DNA from: Bacillus sp. 03113
Lineage (GTDB): Bacteria > Bacillota > Bacilli > Bacillales > Cytobacillaceae
Assembly: GCF_006546985.1 (NCBI RefSeq)
Contig: NZ_VATK01000022.1
Coordinates: forward strand, 1 to 64,000
Length of the DNA: 64,000 nt
Direction: 5' to 3'
Shown: positions 27,196-36,389 of the stretch, piece after piece
Layout of the letters: the number at the start of each line of letters is the position of its first letter
Position numbering within the stretch: the first letter of the stretch is position 1
Translations under genes and position numbers: made by a program
Notes under the pieces: model-generated
The model's database searches: none
What the model was told of the DNA's origin: nothing
Seen by the model: only the letters and a program-made list of their open reading frames with translations

Positions 27196-28299
27196 ATGGC
27201 AGGTTTAAGTTTTAAACACGTAAAGAAAAGGTATGATAACAACCCATATACAGTAAAAGATTTCCACTTGGAGGTTAAGGATAAGGAATTTTTAGTACTG
27301 GTTGGTCCATCTGGCTGTGGAAAATCTACAACTCTAAGAATGATCGCTGGGTTAGAAGACATATCGGAAGGTGAATTTTATATAGGTGATCGCCTTGTTA
27401 ATGATGTTGCTCCTAAAGATCGTGATATTGCAATGGTCTTTCAAAGCTATGCGCTTTATCCACATATGACGGTATTTGACAATATGGCTTTCAGCTTGAA
27501 ATTAAGGAAAGTACCTAAGAAAGAAATTGAAAAACAAGTAATGGAAGCTGCGAAAATATTAAATTTAGAGCCTCTGTTAAAGAGAAAACCAAAAGCACTT
27601 TCTGGAGGGCAGCGCCAACGTGTTGCTTTAGGTCGTGCAATTGTTCGTCACCCACAAGTATTTTTAATGGATGAGCCTTTATCCAACCTGGATGCAAAGC
27701 TACGCGTTCAAATGCGTTCTGAGATTAGCAAATTACACAAGCGCTTAGAAACAACCTTCGTATATGTAACCCATGATCAGACAGAGGCTATGACAATGGG
27801 AGATCGCATTGTTGTCATGTATGACGGAGAGATTCAACAGGTTGCAACTCCAACAGACATATATGAATTTCCAGTCAATAAATATGTTGCTGGATTTATT
27901 GGGTCTCCTTCTATGAATTTTATAGATGGAGAGATTATAGAAGAAGGTACAAATTTATTCTTTAAAGGAACAGGTGTTAGTCTTCAAATTTCTGAGGAAA
28001 AAGCAAGTGCACTTCGCTCTGAAGGATACATTGGGAAAGAAATCAGTTTTGGAATTCGTCCAGAAGATATTTATGAAGCTTCATCTGGCATGGATACATT
28101 TCCAGAGATAAAAGCTGAAATAGATGTAGTAGAAAACATGGGATCTGAATTATACCTTTATGCCAAGATTAATTCCATCAATCTAATTGCAAAAGTAAAA
28201 AGTAGAATAAAATACAGCTTTGGTGATCAAATTACCTTAGCGATTGATATGAATAAATGCCATTTCTTCGATAAATCAACTGAAAAAGCTATTCGTTAA
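27196..28299 (+). CDS. Sugar ABC transporter ATPase (MsmX/UgpC type)
   Basis: 367 residues. Walker A GPSGCGKST, signature LSGGQRQRVALGRA, Walker B VFLMDEPLSNLDA and H-loop THDQTEAMTMGDR are intact. The C-terminal TOBE-type domain (from about residue 240) marks the MsmX/MalK class. It energises the permease pair encoded downstream. B. subtilis keeps a single shared MsmX elsewhere; here a dedicated copy is in the operon. The ribosome site is AGAAAGGAGA. Very confident for class; the sugar is inferred from neighbours. Confidence 0.93.
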   Translation: MAGLSFKHVKKRYDNNPYTVKDFHLEVKDKEFLVLVGPSGCGKSTTLRMIAGLEDISEGEFYIGDRLVNDVAPKDRDIAMVFQSYALYPHMTVFDNMAFSLKLRKVPKKEIEKQVMEAAKILNLEPLLKRKPKALSGGQRQRVALGRAIVRHPQVFLMDEPLSNLDAKLRVQMRSEISKLHKRLETTFVYVTHDQTEAMTMGDRIVVMYDGEIQQVATPTDIYEFPVNKYVAGFIGSPSMNFIDGEIIEEGTNLFFKGTGVSLQISEEKASALRSEGYIGKEISFGIRPEDIYEASSGMDTFPEIKAEIDVVENMGSELYLYAKINSINLIAKVKSRIKYSFGDQITLAIDMNKCHFFDKSTEKAIR

Positions 28300-28534
28300 A
28301 TGGCTCAATTAATAACCCCTTTTGGGTAGTGAAAAATTCTTGGAATGTAAGCAGAGCGTTAATGAATTTTTGAAATCACGCAGCTCTTTCTGATTATTTA
28401 AGAATTTTTTTATCATACAGAATTTGCAAATAGGGGGTGAAAGTGAGCTGAGAAGCAAACAAATAGAATTTTAAGATCTTTAAAGCTTTTGCATGAAAAT
28501 TTTATTAATTCATTTATGAAGGGGTAGAAGTAAA

Positions 28535-29812
28535 ATGAAAATGAAACAAATCGCAGTCGTATTGCTTGCATTAATGATGTTATTACTTACAGCGTGTAGT
28601 GGACAATCAAAAAATGAACAAAAACCTGCAGATAATGGAGCAGCTGACAGTGCTTCTGATGAGCTAAAGCCAGAAAAGGGAGCAAAGCTAAAGGTTTGGA
28701 CAGTGAAAGACCAATTCATGGATGAAGCAATTGCTGATTTTGAGAAACAATATAATATTGATGTGGAACTTGAGGATGTTTTTTATACAGAGACATTAGA
28801 TCGACTTAAAACGGATGGACCAGCAGGACTTGGAGCAGATTTAATTGTTTTCGGACATGACAGAGTGGGAGATGCGGCAAAATCAGGTCTTATTTTACCA
28901 AATGACTATTTCGAAGAAGAAACAAAAGAGAATACAATCCCGTCAGCTATCGATGCGGTAAGCTTTGAAAACATTGTATATGGCTATCCGAATTACATGT
29001 TTACATACGCGATGTATGTCAACAGAGATCTTGTAGGAGATGCTAAACTTGAAACATGGGATGAAGTAAAAGAAATTTCTAAAAAGATTAACGATATTCC
29101 AAACAATAAATATGGCTTTATGATGGAAACGAATAGCCCGTATTTTGTACAGTCCTTTTTAAATGGCTATGGCGGTTATATTTTTGGCAAGAACGGCACT
29201 GATAAGAATGATCTTGGAATTAGCAATGAGGGTTCAATCAAAGGAATGGAGTTTTTCCGTTCATTAAAAGAAATTTTGCCAATCAAAAATACAGATATTA
29301 CACGTGATGTGAAAACAGGTCTATTCCAGGAAGGAAAAGTTGGTTTAAATATTGATGGTACTTTTAATGCTGCTTCCTACAAAGATGTGCCATTTAAACT
29401 TGATGTAGTTCCATTACCTAAAATGCCTGGAGACAAAAATCCACTTGCTTTCTCTGGAATTAGCAGCTTCTATGTAAGTGCGTATACAAAATATCCAAAT
29501 GCTTCTAAGCTATTTGCACACTTTATGGCTTCTAAAGATATGCAAATGAAACGAGCATATTTAGTTGGGGATATCCCTGTATATAAAGGGGTTTCAGATG
29601 AGTTAGATAAGTATAAAGATAAACCAATTCTTCAAGGTTCTATTAAACAAGCGGCTAACACAGTTCCTATGCCAAATATCCCTGAGATGGAATACTTCTG
29701 GGGCAATGTGACTCCTACTTTAGAGCTGGTTTGGAATGGAGCAGACATTAAAAAGACATTAGAAAAAGCTGAGGAAAAAATGAAAGAAAGCATTGAAACA
29801 GGTAGTAAGTAA
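28535..29812 (+). CDS. Maltodextrin-type ABC substrate-binding lipoprotein
   Basis: 425 residues, type 1 sugar-binding protein of the MalE/MdxE family. The signal peptide ends in a lipobox LTAC (Cys21), so it is anchored to the outer face of the membrane. A Ser/Asp/Gln-rich linker follows, then the two-lobed binding domain from about residue 45 (KLKVWTVKDQFMDEAI), with YFWGNVTPTLELVWNG near the end as in maltose-binding proteins. It delivers alpha-glucosides to the permease. A terminator follows, which should leave the binding protein more abundant than the permeases. The 235 bases before the gene hold no other gene. Confidence 0.92.
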   Translation: MKMKQIAVVLLALMMLLLTACSGQSKNEQKPADNGAADSASDELKPEKGAKLKVWTVKDQFMDEAIADFEKQYNIDVELEDVFYTETLDRLKTDGPAGLGADLIVFGHDRVGDAAKSGLILPNDYFEEETKENTIPSAIDAVSFENIVYGYPNYMFTYAMYVNRDLVGDAKLETWDEVKEISKKINDIPNNKYGFMMETNSPYFVQSFLNGYGGYIFGKNGTDKNDLGISNEGSIKGMEFFRSLKEILPIKNTDITRDVKTGLFQEGKVGLNIDGTFNAASYKDVPFKLDVVPLPKMPGDKNPLAFSGISSFYVSAYTKYPNASKLFAHFMASKDMQMKRAYLVGDIPVYKGVSDELDKYKDKPILQGSIKQAANTVPMPNIPEMEYFWGNVTPTLELVWNGADIKKTLEKAEEKMKESIETGSK

Positions 29813-29840
29813 CAATTAAAAGGGAGTTTCTAATTGATGG

Positions 29841-29870
29841 CCACCTGGTATCAAATGCCAGGTGGTTTTC
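29841..29870 (+). terminator. Partial terminator between binding protein and permease genes
   Basis: CCACCTGG pairs with CCAGGTGG across nine bases, then TTTTCTT. Inside an otherwise continuous operon, it probably lowers read-through. Confidence 0.75.
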
Positions 29871-30057
29871 TTATAAAAGATAGATAAGTTTTTGGAAGGT
29901 AGGCATGTGTATAGCTTTAGCACCTTAGCCCTTGCGAAAAATAACACTTTGTCTCTAAATGTAAAAAGCATTTTTTTTGAGCCAAGCGAACATTTTTCTT
30001 CAAGGTAATCAAGGCGCTTCCGCTTTTCAAAATTCGTTTGAAGGGAGATGTTCGTTC

Positions 30058-31401
30058 ATGAGTATGCATGATGAAAAGATGCATCCTACAGAAATACAAC
30101 ATCATCGTAAAAAAGCTATGATTTTATCAATCCTGAGCATGGGTTTAGGTCAGCTTTATAATAAACAATATATTAAAGCGATCATATTGTTAGGCATCCA
30201 CGCTTTTGGACTGTACACAATCATTTCTCGACTGCCACATGCATTATGGGGATTAGTCACTTTAGGAGAAAAAGAAACGAGACTCGAAAAAGTCGGAAGA
30301 ATTTATCAAAATGTAATGGGAGATCACTCCATATTTTTATTGGTAGAAGGATTAATTACCTTATTCATCCTGTTATTAGTTACAGGAGTGTATGTTCTAA
30401 ATATAAAGGATGCATATTTAGTTGGGAAGCTACGTGAAGAAAGACGGAAGCCAAATACCTTCAAGCAAACAATTAAATATGTACTGGATTATCGATTTCC
30501 ACAAATTGTAATTTCGTTTCCTTTGCTAGGCGTATTTTTCTTTACGATCTTGCCAATTATTTTTATGATCTTAATTGCATTTACGAATTACACTAGAGAA
30601 AATATGCCGCCTGCTCATCTTGTTGATTGGCATGGATTTAAAACGTTTCTAGATATATTTAAAATTAAATCATGGAGCACAACCTTCTATGGTGTAACGA
30701 TTTGGACATTTGTTTGGGCTTTTTTCGCTACAATTACTTGTTTCATAGGTGGATTTGCTGTTGCCTTATTAGTTCAACAGAAAGAAATCAAATTTAAAAA
30801 AGTATGGCGTACGCTCTTTATTATTCCTTTTGCTATTCCGATGTTTGTATCGGCTTTGATTCTTCGAAACATATTCAATGGTCAATTTGGACCAATAAAC
30901 CAATATCTTAAGTTAATGGGATTTTCACAAATTCCGTGGTTATCAGATCCAGAGTGGGCGAAATTCACCATTATATTAATCAATTTCTGGTTCGGTTTTC
31001 CTGTAACAATGCTAATGATTATTGGTATATTGTCAACGATTTCGAAAGATATGTATGAAGCTGCAGAAATTGATGGTGCAAATGGTTTTCAAAAACTGCG
31101 TTTAATTACGTATCCGTCAGTCATGATAACGATGGCGCCGATCCTTCTAATGCAGTTTGTCGCTAATATTAATAACTTCAATATCATTTATTTAATCACA
31201 AATGGTATGCCGACAAATGCAGATTACAGATTTGCTGGTCATACAGATATATTGATCACATGGCTATTTAAGCTTTCCTTGATACAAGGGCAATATAATT
31301 TCGCATCAGTTATAGGGGTCTTTATTTTTGTCATTTTATCGGTTTTTGCCATAATCAATCTGCGTCGTACGAAAGCGTTTAGAGAGGAGGATACACACTA
31401 A
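30058..31401 (+). CDS. Maltodextrin-type ABC permease, MalF/MdxF class
   Basis: 447 residues. An N-terminal region with two or three extra helices and a small loop (as in MdxF) precedes the permease core. The EAA loop is EAAEIDGANGFQKLRLITYPS, with the family's conserved glycine. Start 30058 is chosen because AAGGGAG lies ten bases upstream; the longer frame from 29977 lacks a site. It pairs with the MalG-type protein, whose start codon overlaps its stop by one base. Confidence 0.9.
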   Translation: MSMHDEKMHPTEIQHHRKKAMILSILSMGLGQLYNKQYIKAIILLGIHAFGLYTIISRLPHALWGLVTLGEKETRLEKVGRIYQNVMGDHSIFLLVEGLITLFILLLVTGVYVLNIKDAYLVGKLREERRKPNTFKQTIKYVLDYRFPQIVISFPLLGVFFFTILPIIFMILIAFTNYTRENMPPAHLVDWHGFKTFLDIFKIKSWSTTFYGVTIWTFVWAFFATITCFIGGFAVALLVQQKEIKFKKVWRTLFIIPFAIPMFVSALILRNIFNGQFGPINQYLKLMGFSQIPWLSDPEWAKFTIILINFWFGFPVTMLMIIGILSTISKDMYEAAEIDGANGFQKLRLITYPSVMITMAPILLMQFVANINNFNIIYLITNGMPTNADYRFAGHTDILITWLFKLSLIQGQYNFASVIGVFIFVILSVFAIINLRRTKAFREEDTH

Positions 31402-32231
31402 TGCTTAAAACGAAAAAAAGAGTCCAGTTGACTTTAAGTTATCTTGCCTTAATCATCATTGCTATTTTTTGTCTCTATCCGGCCATATGGGTGATCCTAG
31501 CTTCTCTTCGTCCTGGTACATCGTTATATAGTGAAACACTAATTCCGACAAAAATTACCTTTGATCATTATTTAAGGCTCTTCACTGCCTTTCCGTTTGC
31601 TCAATGGTATTTTAACACGATAAAAATTGCGGTTATCAGCATGATTTGTGGGACCATTTCCACGCTTATTACGGGTTATATCTTTTCTACCTTTAGATTT
31701 ACAGGAAGAAAGAATATAATGAATAGTTTGCTTGTATTAGGTTTATTCCCAGGTTTTATGAGTATGATTGCCATTTATATATTACTCACCCAAATGAATC
31801 TGCTTAATACACATTTCGCTATTATTATAGTGTATGTTGCTGGGGCACCATTAGGGTTCTTATTTGCAAAAAACTTTTTTGATACAATGCCAAAAGGAAT
31901 TATTGAAGCTGCGAGAATTGATGGAGCAGGTCATATGCTCATTTTTCTAAAAATTATTTTGCCGCTTTCTAAACCATTAATTGTTTATACATCATTAATG
32001 GCATTTAACGCAGCTTTCACAGACTTTATTTTCGCAAAACTCGTTTTACGCAGCCCTGAGAAAAAGACACTTGCCGTTGGCTTGTTTGATATGCTGGGAG
32101 AAAATACAGCACCTGAGTTTACCGTTTTTGCTGCAGGTTGTGTCATGATCGCTGTACCAGTCACATTATTGTTTATTTTTATGCAAAGATACTTAATTGA
32201 AGGGATTACGGCTGGGGCTGACAAAGGATAA
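31401..32231 (+). CDS. Maltodextrin-type ABC permease, MalG/MdxG class
   Basis: 276 residues with six membrane helices. The EAA loop is EAARIDGAGHMLIFLKIILPLS. The ATG overlaps the stop of the previous gene (TAATG) after AGAGAGGAGG. The end IEGITAGADKG matches the MalG family, where the C-terminus contacts the ATPase. Together with the MalF-like protein it forms the membrane channel for alpha-glucosides. Confidence 0.92.
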   Translation: MLKTKKRVQLTLSYLALIIIAIFCLYPAIWVILASLRPGTSLYSETLIPTKITFDHYLRLFTAFPFAQWYFNTIKIAVISMICGTISTLITGYIFSTFRFTGRKNIMNSLLVLGLFPGFMSMIAIYILLTQMNLLNTHFAIIIVYVAGAPLGFLFAKNFFDTMPKGIIEAARIDGAGHMLIFLKIILPLSKPLIVYTSLMAFNAAFTDFIFAKLVLRSPEKKTLAVGLFDMLGENTAPEFTVFAAGCVMIAVPVTLLFIFMQRYLIEGITAGADKG

Positions 32232-32357
32232 TAATCATTTTTCATACATGAATAGAAAATGCAATCTTTGTTGATACATCACTTTATAACTGTAATGAGT
32301 TAGTAAGCCAATAGAAAACAGCTAATAAAGGAGATGAAATAGATAGGAGAGGATTAT

Positions 32358-34046
32358 ATGGAAAAAAATTGGTGGAAGGAAGCTGTTGTTTATCAAATTT
32401 ATCCAAGAAGCTTTATGGATAGCAATGGTGATGGCATTGGCGATATACAAGGCATTATTTCTAAACTCGATCACTTAAAAGAGCTTGGAATTGATGTTTT
32501 GTGGCTTAGTCCTATTTATCAATCACCAAATGATGATAACGGTTATGATATAAGCAACTATCGAGATATTATGAACGAATTTGGTACCATGAAGGATTTT
32601 GATCTGTTGCTATCGGAAGCCCATAATCGAGGGATCAAAATCATGTTGGATCTAGTCGTCAATCATTCTTCAGATGAACACCCGTGGTTTATTGAAGCGA
32701 AAAAATCAAAAGATAATCCTTATCGTGATTATTATATATGGCGTCCTGCCAAGAATGATGGCAGTCTTCCAAATAACTGGGGAGCTTGTTTTGGCGGATC
32801 AGTTTGGGAATATGAGGAGAATACAAATGAGTATTATCTTCACCTTTTTTCTAAAAAACAGCCTGACTTAAATTGGGAGAATCCAAAGCTCCGCCAAGAG
32901 GTATATGATCTAATGAACTTTTGGCTGGAAAAGGGTGTGGATGGCTTTCGAATGGATGTCATTAACTTTATCTCAAAGGTTGATGGTTTGCCAGATGGAC
33001 AGATGAAAGAAGGATATGAGTTTGGTGATGGGTGGCAATATTTTCTAAATGGGCCAAAAATTCATGATTACTTACAAGAAATGAATAAAAAAGTGCTATC
33101 AAACTATGATACGATCACAGTAGGTGAAATGCCAGGTGCAACAATTGAAGATGCGAAGCTATACACTGGCAAAGATCGAAATGAACTGCAAATGGTGTTT
33201 CATTTTGAGCATGTTTCTGTTGGAGATGGACCATATTGGAAGTGGACACCTGTGGAATGGAAATTAACCGAGCTGAAAGAAATATTTAGCCGCTGGCAAT
33301 ATGGGCTAAAAGAGGACGGATGGAACAGTTTATATTGGAGCAATCACGACCAGCCACGTGCAGTATCTCGTTTTGGTTGTGATGATCTTGAATTTCGTAC
33401 TGTTTCTGCAAAAATGTTGGCTACTTGCTTACATTTGCATCAAGGTACTCCTTACATTTATCAAGGGGAAGAAATCGGGATGACAAATGTAAAGTTTGAA
33501 AATGTTGAAGATTATCAAGACATTGAAACCCTTAATGCTTATCAGGATTATGTGAAAACAGGTAAGCTTACCCATGAACAAATGATGAAGGGCATACACG
33601 AAAGAAGCCGCGATAATGCGAGAACGCCTGTCCAATGGACGAATGAGCCAAATGCTGGTTTTACAACTGGGGTTCCTTGGATTAAGGTAAATCCAAATTA
33701 TCGGGAGATTAACGCAGAAAATGTAAAAAAGGATCCAAACTCTATTTTTCATTACTATAAAAAATTAATTCAGCTTCGAAAAAAAAATGACATCATAGTG
33801 TATGGGACGTTTGACATATTAATGGAAGGAAATGAGCAGATTTATGCGTTTACTAGGACATTGAATGAAGAAAAACTAGTCATAGTATGTAATTTTACTA
33901 GTGAAAATCCTGTTTTTAAGCTACCAAGTGACATCAAGTTTACTAATCAAGAATTACTTATTAGTAACTACGAAGTAGATCCAAGAAGTCAGGTAAATGA
34001 GATAGTCCTTCGCCCTTATGAAGCCCGCGTATATCGCCTTCGTTAA
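32358..34046 (+). CDS. Oligo-1,6-glucosidase / alpha-glucosidase, GH13 (MalL-like), copy 2
   Basis: 562 residues, closely similar throughout to the copy at 25406: same WWKEAVVYQIYPRSF start, GFRMDVIN nucleophile region, VGEMPG acid/base, and SNHD. Differences are concentrated in one loop after the acid/base (DGPYWKWTPVEWKL here, against the GFSSELGGKWETH region in copy 1), near the substrate pocket. That suggests different chain-length or linkage preference rather than a recent duplicate. ATG follows GATAGGAGAGG. The two enzymes bracket the transporter genes. Confidence 0.88.
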   Translation: MEKNWWKEAVVYQIYPRSFMDSNGDGIGDIQGIISKLDHLKELGIDVLWLSPIYQSPNDDNGYDISNYRDIMNEFGTMKDFDLLLSEAHNRGIKIMLDLVVNHSSDEHPWFIEAKKSKDNPYRDYYIWRPAKNDGSLPNNWGACFGGSVWEYEENTNEYYLHLFSKKQPDLNWENPKLRQEVYDLMNFWLEKGVDGFRMDVINFISKVDGLPDGQMKEGYEFGDGWQYFLNGPKIHDYLQEMNKKVLSNYDTITVGEMPGATIEDAKLYTGKDRNELQMVFHFEHVSVGDGPYWKWTPVEWKLTELKEIFSRWQYGLKEDGWNSLYWSNHDQPRAVSRFGCDDLEFRTVSAKMLATCLHLHQGTPYIYQGEEIGMTNVKFENVEDYQDIETLNAYQDYVKTGKLTHEQMMKGIHERSRDNARTPVQWTNEPNAGFTTGVPWIKVNPNYREINAENVKKDPNSIFHYYKKLIQLRKKNDIIVYGTFDILMEGNEQIYAFTRTLNEEKLVIVCNFTSENPVFKLPSDIKFTNQELLISNYEVDPRSQVNEIVLRPYEARVYRLR

Positions 34047-34147
34047 CCATGAAAGATATACCTCATATCATGCTTCCAAATGTTAAAAGGTCACATTAGA
34101 ATACTCTTTTTACAGTGCCTACAAGTAGATGGAAAGAGGGAACGGGT

Positions 34148-35710
34148 TTGAAATTAATACAAAAGAAATGGGTTGTCTTAATGCTTATTGCGATCCTATT
34201 AATAGGTTGTCAGAAACAAAACAACCATGAGGATTCACGATCCTCTGAAAAAACGGCTTCGCCAACAAAGCATACAGAACATCCTAATATTTATTATGAA
34301 ATTTTTGTAAGATCCTTTGCGGATAGTAACGGTGATCGTATAGGTGATCTAAATGGAGTGATAAGTAAATTAGATTATTTAAAAGATTTAGGTGTTGAAG
34401 GTATTTGGCTAACGCCTATAATGACATCTCCGAGCTATCACGGATATGATGTAATTGACTATGAAAAAGTAAATTCCGATTTTGGTACATTTGAAAATGT
34501 AAAAAAATTAGTCAATGAAGCTCATAAGCGAAACATCCATGTCATCATCGACTTGGTATTAAACCATACTTCAAGAGAACACCCTTGGTTCCAAAAAGCG
34601 TTAGCGGGAGATCCTATTTACCGGAATTACTATGTTTGGGCGAATCAAGAGACAAACTTAGGTCAATTAGGTGATTACGGACAACAAATTTGGCACGGCA
34701 ATGATGAAAACATTTATGAAGGGGTATTTTCAGAGGCCATGCCAGATCTAAATTATGATAACCCTGAAGTCCGTTCTGAGATGATTAGGGTAGGAAAGTT
34801 TTGGTTAGAAAAAGCAGGGGTAGATGGGTTTCGGTTAGATGCTGCCAAATTCATTTACTCCTCGTATCAAGCCTCAAACAACCATGGGAAAAATGCGGAT
34901 TTTTGGAAAGAGTTTCATGCTGAAATGAAAAAAGTAAACCAAAATGTGTTTTTGGTTGGAGAAATATGGGCCAGCCCAGGGGTAATTGGCCCATATTTAA
35001 AAGGGTTAAACTCAGGATTTAATTTTGAATTAAGCGAAAAAATCATTAAAACGGTAAAATTTGAGCAAGATGCCGGTATTGTAAATCGACTTATTGGCAT
35101 TCGAGAGTTTTATCAAAATAATAATAAAAGCTATATTGATTCTACTTTTTTATCCAATCATGATACAAATCGAATTATGAGTGAAGTGAACGGAGATATA
35201 GATAAAGCTAAAATGGCTGCGTCCTTATTAATGACATTACCTGGAACTCCATTCCTGTATTATGGAGAAGAAATTGGTCTTGAAGGAATAAAGCCTGATG
35301 AATATATTAGAGAACCGTTTATTTGGGATATGAATGAGGATCCATCCCAGACGAAATGGATCGATGCAAAATATAACGTAAATAGAGCGGATAAATCATT
35401 ATCTGTTCAAATGAAAAACAATGCTTCTTTATTTTATCATTATAAAAATTTAATTCATGCAAGAAAAGACAGTAAGCCTCTAAAACAAGGGGATATTGAA
35501 GCTGTTTCCTATAATCAAGCAGGATTAATTGCTTTTAAAAGAACGACTGAAAAAGAAGAAGTATTGGTTATTCACAATGTAAGTAAAAAGGAAATAACAG
35601 TTAAGAATGTTGAAAAAATGAACAATATTTATTATTCATCTTATGAAAATGAGGATGTGAAGGATACTATCGTATTGCCCGCGTACAGTACGCTAATATT
35701 ACAAAAATAG
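34148..35710 (+). CDS. Membrane-anchored alpha-amylase-family lipoprotein (GH13)
   Basis: 520 residues from TTG 34148. The signal peptide LMLIAILLIGC contains a lipobox with Cys21, so the enzyme sits outside the membrane. The GH13 triad is visible: Asp in GVDGFRLDAAKF, Glu in FLVGEIW, Asp in FLSNHDTNR. The MSFYYGEEIGL-type turn appears as FLYYGEEIGLEG. It likely cuts starch or dextrins at the cell surface into oligosaccharides for the ABC transporter. The site AAAGAGGGA precedes TTG by a normal distance; the ATG at 34115 is upstream of the site and rejected. A terminator follows. Confidence 0.87.
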   Translation: MKLIQKKWVVLMLIAILLIGCQKQNNHEDSRSSEKTASPTKHTEHPNIYYEIFVRSFADSNGDRIGDLNGVISKLDYLKDLGVEGIWLTPIMTSPSYHGYDVIDYEKVNSDFGTFENVKKLVNEAHKRNIHVIIDLVLNHTSREHPWFQKALAGDPIYRNYYVWANQETNLGQLGDYGQQIWHGNDENIYEGVFSEAMPDLNYDNPEVRSEMIRVGKFWLEKAGVDGFRLDAAKFIYSSYQASNNHGKNADFWKEFHAEMKKVNQNVFLVGEIWASPGVIGPYLKGLNSGFNFELSEKIIKTVKFEQDAGIVNRLIGIREFYQNNNKSYIDSTFLSNHDTNRIMSEVNGDIDKAKMAASLLMTLPGTPFLYYGEEIGLEGIKPDEYIREPFIWDMNEDPSQTKWIDAKYNVNRADKSLSVQMKNNASLFYHYKNLIHARKDSKPLKQGDIEAVSYNQAGLIAFKRTTEKEEVLVIHNVSKKEITVKNVEKMNNIYYSSYENEDVKDTIVLPAYSTLILQK

Positions 35711-35730
35711 TTCATCAGCCAATTAATATA

Positions 35731-35780
35731 AAAACGGATGAAAGCATCGTTAAATTTAGATGCCGGCATCCGTTTTTTTA
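35731..35780 (+). terminator. Terminator of the glucoside operon
   Basis: AAAACGGATG pairs with CATCCGTTTT; an inner GCATC/GATGC pairing extends the hairpin. Seven T residues follow. Confidence 0.85.
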
Positions 35781-35926
35781 AAGAAAAATTTGCATTAAAG
35801 TTATGTGATGTCCAACTTAGCTTCTGCCTAGTTTACTAAAAGTTGAATAATATTTTTTAAGGAATTATCTAATTGTTAAGAATATATTAAATTCAGTTTA
35901 CGAAGTTTGAATTATACTAGATTAAA

Positions 35927-35955
35927 TTGAAAAGTAATATATGTTCGTATATAAT
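35927..35955 (+). promoter_or_regulatory. SigA promoter of the cobalamin operon
   Basis: TTGAAA (35927-35932), exactly 17 bases, TATAAT (35950-35955). The transcript would start near 35962, about 45 bases before the riboswitch. Confidence 0.75.
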
Positions 35956-36008
35956 TACTATCTAATAATATGTTTATAAATTAAATATGCTCTTTATATA
36001 GTTAATAG

Positions 36009-36205
36009 TAAGTTAAGATGCCATGAGGCTTAATAGGGAATCTGGTGGAAATCCAGAACTGTCCCCGCAACTGTAAGTGTGGACGAAATGAGTAAACCAC
36101 TGTAAAAGACGCACTAAGTATTGGATGTGTCAATATGGGAAGGGCTCAAAGTAGGAGGAAGCACAAGTCAGGAGACCTGTCTTAATTTATAAAGTTTCAG
36201 TTTCT
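36009..36205 (+). promoter_or_regulatory. Cobalamin (AdoCbl) riboswitch
   Basis: Conserved core is present in order: ATGCCATGAGGCTTAATAGGGAA, a GGTGGAAATCC arm, CTGTCCCCGCAACTGTAA, then the B12 box AAGTCAGGAGACCTG (36165-36179). It is followed at 36205-36230 by TCTTCGGGAGGTGAGAAGG, the usual 3' partner region, and by a terminator before the first cob gene. Bound adenosylcobalamin should favour termination. Confidence 0.95.
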
Positions 36206-36278
36206 TCGGGAGGTGAGAAGGTGATACGACAGCAACAGGAATGGTATATCCATTCTTTGTGAATGATGCTTTCGTTTC

Positions 36279-36312
36279 ATCCGCTCAATTTGAATTGGGC
36301 GGATTTTTTATT
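36279..36312 (+). terminator. Riboswitch-controlled terminator
   Basis: ATCCGCTCAATT pairs with AATTGGGCGGAT (one G-T pair), followed by TTTTTA. It lies between the riboswitch and cbiH60. Confidence 0.82.
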
Positions 36313-36389
36313 GTTAAAAATATGATTATTTTAGTGTGCAAAGGTATTTTGTTTTATGCATGTTGGGTTTTTGAAAGGAGGAGCATGAT

